The notes under the pieces: generated by a model
What the model saw: the letters and a program-made list of their open reading frames with translations, nothing else
Database searches by the model: none
What the model was told of the DNA's origin: nothing
Assembly: GCF_017589465.1 (NCBI RefSeq)
Contig: NZ_JAELYA010000001.1
Coordinates: forward strand, 744,001 to 808,000
Direction of reading: 5' to 3'
DNA: 64,000 nucleotides
Origin: Pseudomonas schmalbachii
Lineage (GTDB): Bacteria > Pseudomonadota > Gammaproteobacteria > Pseudomonadales > Pseudomonadaceae
Shown: positions 36,690 to 45,879 of the stretch, one piece after another
Numbering within the stretch: the stretch's first letter is position 1
Layout of the letters: the number at the start of each line of letters is the position of its first letter
Made by a program: the position numbers and the translations under genes

Positions 36690-37370
36690 TTGAAACTGCT
36701 GATCGTCGAAGACGAGCCGCGCATCGGCCACTACCTGCAGCAGGGCCTGAGCGAAGCCGGTTTCGCCGTCGACCTGTGTGCCGATGGCGCGGAAGGCGAA
36801 CAACTCGCCCTGGGCGGCGCCCACGACCTGCTGATCCTCGACGTGATGCTGCCCGGCCGCGACGGCTGGCAGATTCTCCAGTCCGTGCGCCAGGCCGGGC
36901 TGGCGGTGCCGGTGCTGTTCCTCACCGCCCGCGACGCCGTGGAAGACCGCGTGCGCGGCCTGGAACTCGGCGCCGACGACTACCTGGTGAAGCCCTTCGC
37001 CTTCGTCGAACTGCTGGCCCGCGTGCGCACCCTGTTGCGCCGGGGCAGCCAGCAGCTGCAGGAAACCACCCTGCAACTGGCCGACCTGGAACTCGACCTG
37101 CTGCGACGCCGGGTGCAGCGCGGTGGGCGGCGCATCGAGCTGACCGCCAAGGAGTTCGCCCTGCTCGAACTGCTGCTGCGCCGCCATGGCGAGGTGCTGC
37201 CGAAATCGCTGATCGCCTCGCAGGTGTGGGACATGAATTTCGACAGCGATACCAATGTCATCGAGGTCGCCATCCGCCGCCTGCGCGCCAAGGTCGACGA
37301 CGAATTCCCGCACAAGCTGATCCACACCGTGCGCGGCATGGGCTACGTGCTGGAAGAGCGCGACGCATGA
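36690..37370 (+). CDS. copR: copper-responsive OmpR-family response regulator
   Basis: 226 residues. Receiver with [14 protein letters not shown], phospho-acceptor Asp51 ([13 protein letters not shown]) and conserved Lys (YLVKPFAF); OmpR-type winged helix at about 125-222 ([53 protein letters not shown]). The start is TTG 36690, supported by GGAG eight bases upstream and by normal length; the frame reads through the CopR box further upstream, which argues against a longer start. Overlaps copS by ATGA. Confidence 0.94.
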   Translation: MKLLIVEDEPRIGHYLQQGLSEAGFAVDLCADGAEGEQLALGGAHDLLILDVMLPGRDGWQILQSVRQAGLAVPVLFLTARDAVEDRVRGLELGADDYLVKPFAFVELLARVRTLLRRGSQQLQETTLQLADLELDLLRRRVQRGGRRIELTAKEFALLELLLRRHGEVLPKSLIASQVWDMNFDSDTNVIEVAIRRLRAKVDDEFPHKLIHTVRGMGYVLEERDA

Positions 37371-38683
37371 AGCCGTCCCTCGCCACGCGCCTGAGCCTGC
37401 TGTTCGCCGCCTGCACCGCCGCGGTCTCGCTGATCGCCGGGATCGTCTTCAACCGTGCCAGCGAAGCGCATTTCGCCGAACTCGACCACCAGCTCATGGC
37501 CGGCAAGCTGGCGTTCTTCCAGGAAACCCTGGCAGGCGTAACGAATGCCGCACAAGTCCCATCCCGCGAGGCCGAGCTACGCGGCGAACTGGAGCGCCAT
37601 CCCGACCTCGGCCTGCGCCTGACCGGCCCGGACGGGAGCCGCTGGTTCGAGCGGCTGCCCAGCGCCACCGGCACGGAGACCGCCGCCTACCGCGAACTCC
37701 CCGCCCCGCTCGACCCGCAGCACCCCGACGGCAGCCGGTTGACCCTGATCCTCGACATCACCCACCACCAGCATTTCCTGCAGCGCGTGCAGCGGTTGAT
37801 CTGGCTGACCATGGGCCTCTCGGCGCTGGCCACTGCCCTGCTCGGTGCCTGGGCCGCCCGCGCCAGCCTGCGGCCGCTGCGGCGGATCAGCGCGACCGCC
37901 GCGCATGTTTCGGCGCAGTCGCTGACCACCCGCCTGGACAGCGCCAGCTTCCCGGTCGAACTGCGTGGGCTGGCCGACGAGCTGAACGCCATGCTCGCCC
38001 GCCTGGAAGACGCCTTCCAGCGGCTGTCCGGATTCTCCGCCGATATTGCCCACGAACTGCGCACCCCGCTGACCGGCCTGCTGACCCAGACCCAGGTGGT
38101 GCTGGCCCGTCCGCGCACGCTGGAGGATTACCGCGAAGCGCTGCACGGCAACCTGGAGGAACTGCAGCGCCTGACCGCGATGGTCAACGACATGCTGCTC
38201 CTGGCCAAGGCCGACCACGGCCTGCTCGCCCCCGACCGCCAGCCGCTGGAACTGGCCGCCGAGGTGGATGCGCTGCTGGAGTTCTACGCGCCGCTGGCCG
38301 AGGAACGCTCGATCCGCCTGGAGCGCGAGGGGGAAATGCAACTGCGCGGCGACCGCGGCATGCTGCGCCGGGTGCTGGCCAACCTGCTGGACAACGCGCT
38401 GCGCTTCAGCGCCGACGGCACGGCCATCCGCATCCGCCTGCAACCGGGCAGCGTCAGCGTGGAAAACCAGGGGGCGCCCATCGCCGTCGAACGCCTGCCG
38501 TACCTGTTCGAACGCTTCTACCGCACCGATTCGGCTCGTCGCGAAGGCCACGGCGAACACGCAGGACTCGGCCTGGCGATCTGCCGCTCCATCGTTCGCG
38601 CACACGGCGGGGAAATCCGCTGCGAGTCGAACGATGGCTGGACGCGGTTCATCATCGAGTTTCCCGCCATATCGGCCCCATAA
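37367..38683 (+). CDS. copS: copper sensor histidine kinase
   Basis: 438 residues. Membrane spans at about 8-28 and 143-165 enclose a periplasmic copper-sensing domain (about 30-142) with [15 protein letters not shown] near the second span, whose His residues are likely ligands. HAMP domain, then His229 in [16 protein letters not shown] box [11 protein letters not shown] and [16 protein letters not shown] box. Heavy-metal sensor kinase family (TIGR01386 type). Partner of CopR, encoded in the same operon. Confidence 0.94.
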   Translation: MKPSLATRLSLLFAACTAAVSLIAGIVFNRASEAHFAELDHQLMAGKLAFFQETLAGVTNAAQVPSREAELRGELERHPDLGLRLTGPDGSRWFERLPSATGTETAAYRELPAPLDPQHPDGSRLTLILDITHHQHFLQRVQRLIWLTMGLSALATALLGAWAARASLRPLRRISATAAHVSAQSLTTRLDSASFPVELRGLADELNAMLARLEDAFQRLSGFSADIAHELRTPLTGLLTQTQVVLARPRTLEDYREALHGNLEELQRLTAMVNDMLLLAKADHGLLAPDRQPLELAAEVDALLEFYAPLAEERSIRLEREGEMQLRGDRGMLRRVLANLLDNALRFSADGTAIRIRLQPGSVSVENQGAPIAVERLPYLFERFYRTDSARREGHGEHAGLGLAICRSIVRAHGGEIRCESNDGWTRFIIEFPAISAP

Positions 38684-38967
38684 GGCACAGCCGGATGCGC
38701 TGAGCCAGGAGCAGCCATGGATGAACGAGCCGACGATTCCGGCTTGTGGCCGGAACCGTCGCTCGCCCGAGGCTTGGAATGATGGAGCATCTCCCGGTGC
38801 TCGTAACTCCGGGCGATGGCATGCCCATCCGGCACAAGGCGGGGCGGAATGCCGGTGCATTGTGCCGGGCCTTGCTTTCACGATCCTTTCGGCTCACCCC
38901 ACCCCGCCGGGTGGACAACGCTTTGCTTGTCCACCCTGGGCACGGCACGCTGGTGAAGCGCCAGCGC
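38684..38967. other. convergent spacer copS / ABC exporter with degenerate palindrome
   Basis: 284 bp with no supported gene. It contains GGGTGGACAA-CGCTTTGC-TTGTCCACCC at 38909-38937, one hairpin of the GTAGGGTGG repeat family that also occurs at 49249-49346, here without clear GTAG ends. Confidence 0.6.
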
Positions 38968-39747
38968 TTACTGACGCATGCCGCGGCCGCTGATCAGCAG
39001 ACGGATGCAGAAGAAGTAGAGGATCACCGTAGCCGCCAGCATGAAGGCGATGGCGATGCCGATGCGGATGTCCGACACGCCGAGGATGCCGTAGCGGAAG
39101 GCATTGACCATATGCAGGATCGGGTTGGCCAGCGACACCGTCTGCCAGAACGCCGGCAGCATGTGGATCGAGTAGAACACCCCGCCCAGGTAGGTCAGCG
39201 GCGTCAGCACGAAGGTCGGGATGATCGAAACATCGTCGAAGTTGCGCGCGTACACGGCGTTGATGAAGCCGCCCATCGAGAAGATGGTCGCCGTCAGCAG
39301 TACCACCAGCACGGTCACGCCCAGGTGGTGCATCTGCAGCCGGGTGAAGAACAGCGACAGCACCGTGACGATCACCCCCACCGCCAGCCCGCGCAGCACG
39401 CCGCCGGCGATGTAGCCGATGAGGATGGTATGCGGCGATACCGGCGAGACCAGCAGTTCCTCGATGTTGCGCTGGAACTTGCTGCCGAAGAAGCTCGACA
39501 CCACGTTGCCGTAGGAGTTGGTGATCACCGCCATCATGATCAGCCCCGGCACGATGTACTGCATGTAGGTGAAGCCACCCATGTCGCCAATCTGCCGGCC
39601 GATCAGGTTGCCGAAGATGACGAAGTACAGAACCATGGTGATCGCCGGCGGCAGCAGGGTCTGCGGCCAGATGCGCACGAAGCGGCGGACTTCGCGGTAG
39701 ACGATGGTATTCAGGGCGACCCAGTTGGCCTGCAGTTCGCTGCTCAT
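38968..39747 (-). CDS. ABC-2 type transporter permease (YadH-like)
   Basis: 259 residues with six hydrophobic spans and the ABC-2 signature region (NPILHMVNAFRYGILGV near 205-222). The N-terminal cytoplasmic NTIVYREVRRFVRIWPQTLLPPAIT segment is typical of the YadH/NodJ subgroup of exporters. Its start overlaps the stop of the ATPase gene (ATGA). The transported molecule is unknown; homologues are placed among drug/polysaccharide exporters by family only. Confidence 0.92.
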   Translation of the reverse strand: MSSELQANWVALNTIVYREVRRFVRIWPQTLLPPAITMVLYFVIFGNLIGRQIGDMGGFTYMQYIVPGLIMMAVITNSYGNVVSSFFGSKFQRNIEELLVSPVSPHTILIGYIAGGVLRGLAVGVIVTVLSLFFTRLQMHHLGVTVLVVLLTATIFSMGGFINAVYARNFDDVSIIPTFVLTPLTYLGGVFYSIHMLPAFWQTVSLANPILHMVNAFRYGILGVSDIRIGIAIAFMLAATVILYFFCIRLLISGRGMRQ

Positions 39748-40676
39748 ACCGCCACCCTCGACAGGTTCTTCTCCACCAGCGACACGAACAGCTCCTCCAG
39801 CCGGTTGGTCTTGTTGCGCAGGCTGAGCACCTCGATGCCCTGTGCCGCGAGCTGGCCGAACAGGCCGGTGATGCCCTGCTCCTTCTCCACCTGGACTTCC
39901 AGCGTGTGGTCGTCGACCAGGCGTGCCGGATAGCCATCCAGCACCGGCACCTGCTGCACGGACGCCTTCAGGTCGAGCAGGAAAGTTTCCACGTGCAGCT
40001 TCTTCAGCAGCTTGCGCATGCTGGTGTTCTCCACGATGGTGCCGTGGTCGATGATCGCGATGTTGCGGCAGAGCTGCTCGGCCTCTTCCAGGTAGTGCGT
40101 GGTGAGGATGATGGTGATGCCCTGCTGGTTCAGCTCGGTGAGGAAGTTCCACATCGAGCGGCGCAGTTCGATGTCCACCCCGGCGGTCGGTTCGTCGAGG
40201 ATCAGCAGGCGCGGCTCGTGGACCAGCGCGCGGGCGATCATCAGTCGGCGCTTCATGCCGCCGGACAGCTCGCGGGAGGCGGAGTTGCGCTTGTCCCACA
40301 GGCCGAGCTGGGTCAGGTACCTCTCGGCGCGCTCCCTGGCGATCTTCGCCGGGATGCCGTAGTAGCCGGCCTGGGTGACGACGATGTCGAACACCTTCTC
40401 GAACTGGTTGAAGTTGAACTCCTGCGGCACCACGCCGAGGCAGCGCTTGAGCTTGTAGGGCTCGCGGTCGAGGTCGTTGCCGAACACCGAGACGCTGCCG
40501 CTGGTCTTGTTCACCAGGGTCGAGAGGATGCCGATGGTGGTGGACTTGCCGGCGCCGTTGGGGCCGAGCAAGGCGAAGAAGTCACCTTCGGCCACTTCCA
40601 GATCGATGCCCTTGAGGGCCTGGAAGCCGTTGCCGTAGGTCTTCGTCAATTGACGGATGGAAAGCGCGGAACTCAT
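39744..40676 (-). CDS. ABC transporter ATP-binding protein (YadG-like)
   Basis: 310 residues. Walker A LLGPNGAGKSTTIG (about 36-49), signature ELSGGMKRRLMIARAL (about 135-150), Walker B LLILDEPTAGVD and switch His in LTTHYLEEAEQL. A C-terminal domain of about 85 residues follows, as in DrrA/YadG-type subunits. The open frame runs further upstream, but ATG 40676 begins the domain. Forms a two-gene operon with the permease. A GST gene lies 77 bp upstream on the same strand. Confidence 0.94.
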   Translation of the reverse strand: MSSALSIRQLTKTYGNGFQALKGIDLEVAEGDFFALLGPNGAGKSTTIGILSTLVNKTSGSVSVFGNDLDREPYKLKRCLGVVPQEFNFNQFEKVFDIVVTQAGYYGIPAKIARERAERYLTQLGLWDKRNSASRELSGGMKRRLMIARALVHEPRLLILDEPTAGVDIELRRSMWNFLTELNQQGITIILTTHYLEEAEQLCRNIAIIDHGTIVENTSMRKLLKKLHVETFLLDLKASVQQVPVLDGYPARLVDDHTLEVQVEKEQGITGLFGQLAAQGIEVLSLRNKTNRLEELFVSLVEKNLSRVAV

Positions 40677-40753
40677 GGGATTTCCCGTGGCAGAGCGGAA
40701 AAAGGAACAGCTAGATAAGGGGGCGCGGCGGCAAATGCAACCATTTGTTGCAC

Positions 40754-41371
40754 TCAGGTCAGCGCCGTCATCACCGCCTTGCGGTAGGCCGGGCGCTCCT
40801 TCAGTCGCGCATACCAGGCGGACAGGTGCGGCAAGGGCGGGCGCTGGATCGGCATTTCGAACCAAGCATAGATGAAGCTTCCCAACGGAATGTCGCCCAT
40901 TCCGAAGTGCTCGCCGGAAAGGTACGGTTGTGTCGTCAGAACCTTCTCGGGAATCGTCAGCAGACGTCCGCATTCGGCTAGCGCGGTGGCGATGGCGGCC
41001 TCGTCGCGCTGCTCCGGCGGCGTGCGCAGGGTGCCCCAGAACAGCGTGCGGAATGGCCCGGCGAAAGCCGAGGTGGTCCAGTCCATCCACTTCTCGGCGC
41101 TGGCGCGCTGCTGCAGGTTGGAGGGATAGAGCGCCGGCGCGTACTTCGCCGCCAGATAGCGGACGATGGCGTTGGACTCCCACAGCACGAATCCGTCGTC
41201 CTCGATCATCGGCACCAGGCCGTTCGGGTTCTTCGCCCGGTAGGCCGGCTCGTTGACCACGCCGAAGGCACCGCCGGCATCGACGGCTTCGTAAGCCAGC
41301 CCGGCCTCCTCCGCGCACCACAGCGCCTTGCGCACGTTGGACGAATTCTTCCTGCCCCAGATCTTCAGCAT
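40754..41371 (-). CDS. glutathione S-transferase family protein
   Basis: 205 residues. Thioredoxin-like N-domain (MLKIWGRKNSSNVRKALWCAEE, catalytic Ser candidates at 10-11; cis-Pro in NPNGLVPMIED; glutathione gamma-Glu contact LWESNAIVRYLA) and an all-helical C-domain with MGDIPLGSFIYAWFEM. Cytosolic glutathione-dependent detoxification is the likely role; substrate unknown. Same strand as the ABC exporter downstream, divergent from fadE. Confidence 0.9.
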   Translation of the reverse strand: MLKIWGRKNSSNVRKALWCAEEAGLAYEAVDAGGAFGVVNEPAYRAKNPNGLVPMIEDDGFVLWESNAIVRYLAAKYAPALYPSNLQQRASAEKWMDWTTSAFAGPFRTLFWGTLRTPPEQRDEAAIATALAECGRLLTIPEKVLTTQPYLSGEHFGMGDIPLGSFIYAWFEMPIQRPPLPHLSAWYARLKERPAYRKAVMTALT

Positions 41372-41593
41372 GCCATGCAGCCCTTTTCGGTGGTTGATGG
41401 ATCGGCGCCCGCCCCCCGGCGGGCACGGGCTCCGGATTGCAGCACCCTACCGGCGATGACGCACGGAAAAAAGGCATGCATATCGATGATGACTATCGAT
41501 GTCCTTCATACGATGCGGCTCCGCCTATCGACACCCTGCCCGCCCCGGCCGTCTAAGCTAGATGGATTGTCGTAACTCATGGAGGAATCCCGC

Positions 41594-44023
41594 ATGTTGC
41601 TGCTCTGGCTGATCGTCCTGATCCTCGGCGTGGCCTGGCTCGCCCACCGGCGCGTCGCCCCGGCACCCGCCCTCGGCATCGTCGCCGTCTACCTGATCCT
41701 GATGGGGCTGTTCAGCCACGCCCACGGCTGGATGATCCTGCTCTGGCTGCCCTGGCTGGCGGTCACCGTCTCGCTGCTCGCGCCGGACCTGCGCCGTACG
41801 CTGGTCAGCGCGCCGCTGTTCGCCTGGTTCCGCAAGGTGCTGCCGCCGATGTCCGACACCGAGCGCGAGGCCATCGAGGCCGGCACCGTGTGGTGGGATG
41901 GCGAGCTGTTCAGCGGCCGGCCGGACTGGAGCAAGCTGCTCGGCTATCCGCGCCCGCAACTGAGCGAAGAGGAGCAGGCGTTCGTCGACGGCCCCACCGA
42001 ACAGCTCTGCGCCATGGTCGACGACTGGGAGCTGGGGCAGCGCATGGACCTGCCGGCGGAAGCCTGGGCCTTCATCAAGGAACAGGGCTTCTTCGGCCTG
42101 ATCATCCCGAAGGAATACGGCGGCAAGGGCTTCTCCGCCCTCGCCCATTCCCAGGTGGTGATGAAGCTCGCCACCCGCAGCGGCGACCTGGCGTCCACCG
42201 TGATGGTGCCGAACTCCCTCGGCCCGGCCGAACTGCTGCTGCACTACGGCACCGACGAGCAGCGCCGGCACTACCTGCCGCGCCTGGCGAAGGGCGAGGA
42301 CATCCCCTGCTTCGCCCTGACCAGCCCGCTGGCCGGCTCCGACGCCGGCGGCATGACCGACATCGGCATCGTCTGCAAGGGCCAGTGGGAAGGCCAGGAA
42401 GTGCTCGGCCTGCGCCTGACCTGGGAGAAGCGCTACATCACCCTCGGCCCGGTGGCGACGCTGCTCGGCCTGGCCTTCAAGTGCCATGACCCGGACCACC
42501 TGCTGGGCGACGAGGAAGACCTCGGCATCACCCTGGCGCTGATCCCCACCAGCACGCCGGGCGTGGAGATCGGCCGCCGCCACCTGCCGCTGGGCGCCGC
42601 GTTCATGAACGGGCCGAACTCCGGCAAGGACGTGTTCGTCCCGCTGGACTTCGTCATCGGCGGCCAGGAAATGATCGGCAAGGGCTGGATGATGCTGATG
42701 AACTGCCTGTCGGTCGGCCGCTCGATCTCCCTGCCTGCCGCCGGCACCGCCGCGGCCAAGGCCTGCAGCTTCGTCAGCGGCCGCTACGCGCAGATCCGCG
42801 AGCAGTTCAACGTGCCGATCGCCGCCTTCGAAGGCATCCAGGAAGCCCTGGCGCGGATCGGCGGCAACGCCTGGATGATGGACAGTGCGCGCATCCTCAC
42901 CGCCAGCGCGGTGGACCTCGGCGAGAAACCCTCGGTGCTCTCGGCGATCCTCAAGTACCACCTCACCGAGCGCGGCCGCGCCTGCGTCGCCGACGCCATG
43001 GACATCCACGGCGGCAAGGGCATCGTCCTCGGCCCGAACAACTACCTCGGCCGCGCCTGGCAGACCGCGCCGATCTCAATCACCGTGGAAGGCGCCAACA
43101 TCCTCTCGCGCAACCTGATGATCTTCGGCCAGGGCGCGATCCGCTGCCATCCGTACGTGCTGGAGGAAATGTCCCTGGCCCAGCGCGAGGATCAGGGTCA
43201 GGCCGAGCGCGAGTTCGACCGGCTGCTGGTCAAGCACGTCGGCTTCGCCGTCAGCAATGCCGCCAGCAGCCTGCTGCTCGGCCTCGGCTTCGGCACCTTC
43301 GACCAGGTGCCCGGCGACCGCGTCAGCCGCCGCTACTACCGCGCGCTGAACCGTCTGGCGGCGGCCTTCGCCCTGCTCGCCGACTTCAGCATGATGCTGC
43401 TGGGCGGCGAGCTGAAGCGCCGCGAACGCCTCTCGGCCCGCCTGGGCGATGCGCTGAGCCATCTCTATCTCGGCTCGGCGGCGCTCAAGCGCTACCACGA
43501 CCTGGACAATCCGGAGTACCTGCAGCCACTGCTGCGCTGGGCCATGGAGGAAAACCTGTGCAAGGCCGAAGCGGCGCTGGCCGGGCTGCTGGAGAACTTC
43601 CCCAACTGCTGGCTCGGCTGCGCGCTGAAGGTGCTGGTGCTGCCGCTCGGCCGCCGGCACAAGGGCCCGGGCGACAAGCTGGACGCGGAGATCGCCGAAA
43701 TCCTCGGCCATCCGCTCGGCAGCCCGGCCTTGCAGGCGATCCTTGCCGGCGCCTTCCTGCCAAACGATCCGCAGGACCCGGTCGGCAAGCTGACAGCCGC
43801 CTACGACCTGCTGCGCGACGCCGCCCCGGCGCAGAAGAAGCTGCAGCAGGCCCTGCGCGACGGGCGGGTCAAGCCGGCCGCCGGCGAATCGCCGATCAGC
43901 GCCGCACTGCAGGCCGGTGCGCTCGACGGCGACGAGGCGGAACGCCTGCAACAGGCGGAAGCGGCACGGCGACAGGTCATCGATGTCGATGACTTCGCCA
44001 AGGAGGAGCTCGGCAGCCGCTGA
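41594..44023 (+). CDS. fadE: acyl-CoA dehydrogenase, FadE type
   Basis: 809 residues, the long gammaproteobacterial form. Two N-terminal hydrophobic segments (about 2-20 and 32-60) tether it to the inner membrane. The acyl-CoA dehydrogenase core follows (about 80-520: FGLIIPKEYGGKGFSALAHS, CFALTSPLAGSDAGGM flavin/substrate loop, DIHGGKGI near the active-site region). A C-terminal DUF1974 domain (about 520-800) completes it. It catalyses the first step of fatty-acid beta-oxidation and passes electrons to ETF. ATG 41594 is preferred over the upstream in-frame ATG because GGAGG precedes it by eight bases. Confidence 0.95.
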   Translation: MLLLWLIVLILGVAWLAHRRVAPAPALGIVAVYLILMGLFSHAHGWMILLWLPWLAVTVSLLAPDLRRTLVSAPLFAWFRKVLPPMSDTEREAIEAGTVWWDGELFSGRPDWSKLLGYPRPQLSEEEQAFVDGPTEQLCAMVDDWELGQRMDLPAEAWAFIKEQGFFGLIIPKEYGGKGFSALAHSQVVMKLATRSGDLASTVMVPNSLGPAELLLHYGTDEQRRHYLPRLAKGEDIPCFALTSPLAGSDAGGMTDIGIVCKGQWEGQEVLGLRLTWEKRYITLGPVATLLGLAFKCHDPDHLLGDEEDLGITLALIPTSTPGVEIGRRHLPLGAAFMNGPNSGKDVFVPLDFVIGGQEMIGKGWMMLMNCLSVGRSISLPAAGTAAAKACSFVSGRYAQIREQFNVPIAAFEGIQEALARIGGNAWMMDSARILTASAVDLGEKPSVLSAILKYHLTERGRACVADAMDIHGGKGIVLGPNNYLGRAWQTAPISITVEGANILSRNLMIFGQGAIRCHPYVLEEMSLAQREDQGQAEREFDRLLVKHVGFAVSNAASSLLLGLGFGTFDQVPGDRVSRRYYRALNRLAAAFALLADFSMMLLGGELKRRERLSARLGDALSHLYLGSAALKRYHDLDNPEYLQPLLRWAMEENLCKAEAALAGLLENFPNCWLGCALKVLVLPLGRRHKGPGDKLDAEIAEILGHPLGSPALQAILAGAFLPNDPQDPVGKLTAAYDLLRDAAPAQKKLQQALRDGRVKPAAGESPISAALQAGALDGDEAERLQQAEAARRQVIDVDDFAKEELGSR

Positions 44024-44148
44024 GCCCTGGTCCGGCACGGGCGCCGCAGGGCGTCCGTGCTCGCGACGGGCGGAAATCCGACGGCCAGCCGCCCCCTCGC
44101 CGCCTTTCCGGGTGCACACTGGACGGACATATCGACGGATCACCGACC

Positions 44149-44577
44149 ATGCGCGCAATCCCTACGCTGCTCGCCGTCCTCCTGCTGAGCGCTCCGCTCG
44201 CCGAAGTCCGGGCCGATAACTGGCTGTATCCAAGCCGCCCCGCCACTCCCCCGCCGACTCCCGGCCTGGTAGTCGATCCGCTGCAACGCCAGCAGGACAT
44301 CCTGCGCCAGCAAGCCGAACAGCGGAAACGCGACCAGCAGGACCGCCGCTACCAGTACGAGGACCAGCGCCTGCAGATGCAGCAGCAACAGCTCGACCGC
44401 GAGCGGGAGGTCCAGCAACGCCTGGACCAGCAGCGCCAATTGCAGAACCGCATGATCCAGCGGCAACAGAGCGATCTGCAGCAGTTCCGTTACCAGCAGC
44501 AGCAACAGCAGATCGACCAGCAGCGGCAGATCATCGACAACCGCCGCCGGGCGCTGCAGTCGCAGCCGCTCCGCTGA
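44149..44577 (+). CDS. secreted Gln/Arg-rich coiled-coil protein
   Basis: 142 residues. Signal peptide MRAIPTLLAVLLLSAPLAEVRA, then a short Pro-rich segment (SRPATPPPTPG). The remaining ~95 residues are a highly charged Gln-rich helix (repeated RQQ, QQQQ, QRQLQNR units) that looks like one continuous coiled coil in the periplasm. No domain is recognised. It lies between fadE and a conserved hypothetical gene; similar proteins occur at this place in related genomes. Function unknown. Confidence 0.75.
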   Translation: MRAIPTLLAVLLLSAPLAEVRADNWLYPSRPATPPPTPGLVVDPLQRQQDILRQQAEQRKRDQQDRRYQYEDQRLQMQQQQLDREREVQQRLDQQRQLQNRMIQRQQSDLQQFRYQQQQQQIDQQRQIIDNRRRALQSQPLR

Positions 44578-44648
44578 TACGCCGATCGCCAGCAGGGTTG
44601 GCAAACCCTATATACTCCGCGGCCGTTTCAGATCCTGGAGGACACGCC

Positions 44649-45059
44649 ATGGCCAACGCCTATCTCGACCACCACCTCGCCCTGCTCAAGCACCTGCGCA
44701 CCATCCTCGGCGCCCTGGGTGAGGCCGAGCAGGTGCCGGAAGAGAACCACGGCCTGTTCCTCGAACGTTTCGACGAGCTGCTGGTGGAACTGCCGAAGGA
44801 CCCGGTCGGCGCGCAGTACCTGGGCCAGGACCTGATCTGTCAGGTCGTCCACCGCTACCCGCAGATCGCCCACCTGGTCCCACGCGACCTGCTGTGGTTC
44901 TTCGGCGGCGACTGCCTGCACTTCATGCCCGACGAGGAACTGGCCATGTACCAGCAACTCGACGAACGCCGCTTCGAAGCCGAAGAGCGCGGCGAGGTCT
45001 TCGACTGGACGCGGGAAAAACAACTCCTGGCCCTGCCGGAAGACGCGCCGAAGCACTGA
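44649..45059 (+). CDS. conserved Pseudomonas hypothetical protein (PA2817-like)
   Basis: 136 residues, soluble, mostly helical, acidic. No known motif; a HRYPQIAHLVPRDLLWFFGGDCLHFM stretch in the middle is the most conserved-looking part. Start ATG 44649 has GGAGG seven bases upstream; the open frame starts 17 codons earlier without one. Convergent with the Lrp gene, and separated from it by a REP-type palindrome. Confidence 0.8.
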   Translation: MANAYLDHHLALLKHLRTILGALGEAEQVPEENHGLFLERFDELLVELPKDPVGAQYLGQDLICQVVHRYPQIAHLVPRDLLWFFGGDCLHFMPDEELAMYQQLDERRFEAEERGEVFDWTREKQLLALPEDAPKH

Positions 45060-45089
45060 TTTCCCTACCTCACGGTTGGGCTGCATCAC

Positions 45090-45189
45090 GTAGGTTGGGC
45101 TGAGCTTGCGAAGCCCAACAATGTACTACCCGGCACGCTGGATGTTGGGCTTCGCTTCGCTCAGCGCCAACCTACGATGCCAACCTACG
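45090..45189. repeat. REP-type paired palindrome, GTAGGTTGG family (copy 2, with an extra end)
   Basis: The full element runs 45090-45175 (GTAGGTTGGGCTGAGC...CAGCGCCAACCTAC). A further truncated end, CCAACCTACGG, follows at 45180-45190; its CTA is the minus-strand TAG stop codon of the Lrp gene. The element lies between convergent genes. Confidence 0.85.
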
Positions 45190-45676
45190 GTCGCGGCACC
45201 AGGATGCGGTGCGTCGACTTGATCTCCCGCAAGGCCAGGGTCGACTGGATCGAGGCGATCCCCGGCTGCTTTCTCAGCACGTTCTCGACGAAATCGCTAT
45301 AGGCGTCCAGATCCTTCTCCAGCACCTGCAGGAGGAAATCGGCATCGCCGGTGATCTTGTGGCAGGACAGCACCTCCGGCAGCGTCCTGACCAGTTCCTC
45401 GAAGCGATCCGAAGCGTTGTCGGCATGGGAGGCGAAGCGTACATGGACGAACGCGAGGATATTCAGGCCCAGCAGGTGCCGGTCCAGGTTGGCCTGGTAA
45501 TCCTCGATGTAGCCCTCTTCCTCCAGGCGCTTTCGCCGGCGCCAGCAGGGCGTCACGCTCAGCGACAGGCGCTCGCTCAACTCGGCATTGGACAGGCTGG
45601 CGTTCTGCTGGAGCAGATCGAGCATGGCGAGGTCGGTTGCATCCAGCTCCGCTTCCCTGGAATTTTTTTTCTTCAC
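45185..45676 (-). CDS. Lrp/AsnC-family transcriptional regulator
   Basis: 163 residues. N-terminal helix-turn-helix (about 12-60: LDATDLAMLDLLQQNASLSNAELSERLSLSVTPCWRRRKRLEEEGYI) and a C-terminal RAM amino-acid-binding domain (about 75-150, with LSCHKITGDADFLLQV). Start GTG 45676 follows AAGGTGG. It is divergent from the ornithine cyclodeaminase gene, so it most likely controls that promoter in response to an amino acid such as ornithine or arginine. Its stop codon TAG coincides with the GTAG end of a REP fragment. Confidence 0.9.
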   Translation of the reverse strand: MKKKNSREAELDATDLAMLDLLQQNASLSNAELSERLSLSVTPCWRRRKRLEEEGYIEDYQANLDRHLLGLNILAFVHVRFASHADNASDRFEELVRTLPEVLSCHKITGDADFLLQVLEKDLDAYSDFVENVLRKQPGIASIQSTLALREIKSTHRILVPRP

Positions 45677-45879
45677 ACCTCACCACCTTGGTCTGTTTTT
45701 CCCATAACAGGGAATATCACGCACTCGAAAGCAAAGTAATTCCCCAGGGCGTAGATAGACTGGTTGTGGCTCCTTGTAAAGGCCGGCCCCGCTGCCGCGG
45801 TGGGCGTGCAAATCGATCCCGAAGCACCACGGCAACGCCGGGCGACCGGCCAGCAACCACAATCCGAAGGTGCATTGCG

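Noticed and set aside
38684..38967. Small gene between copS and the ABC permease
   Set aside because: Open frames there are extensions of antisense frames and contain the repeat hairpin; no start with a ribosome site.
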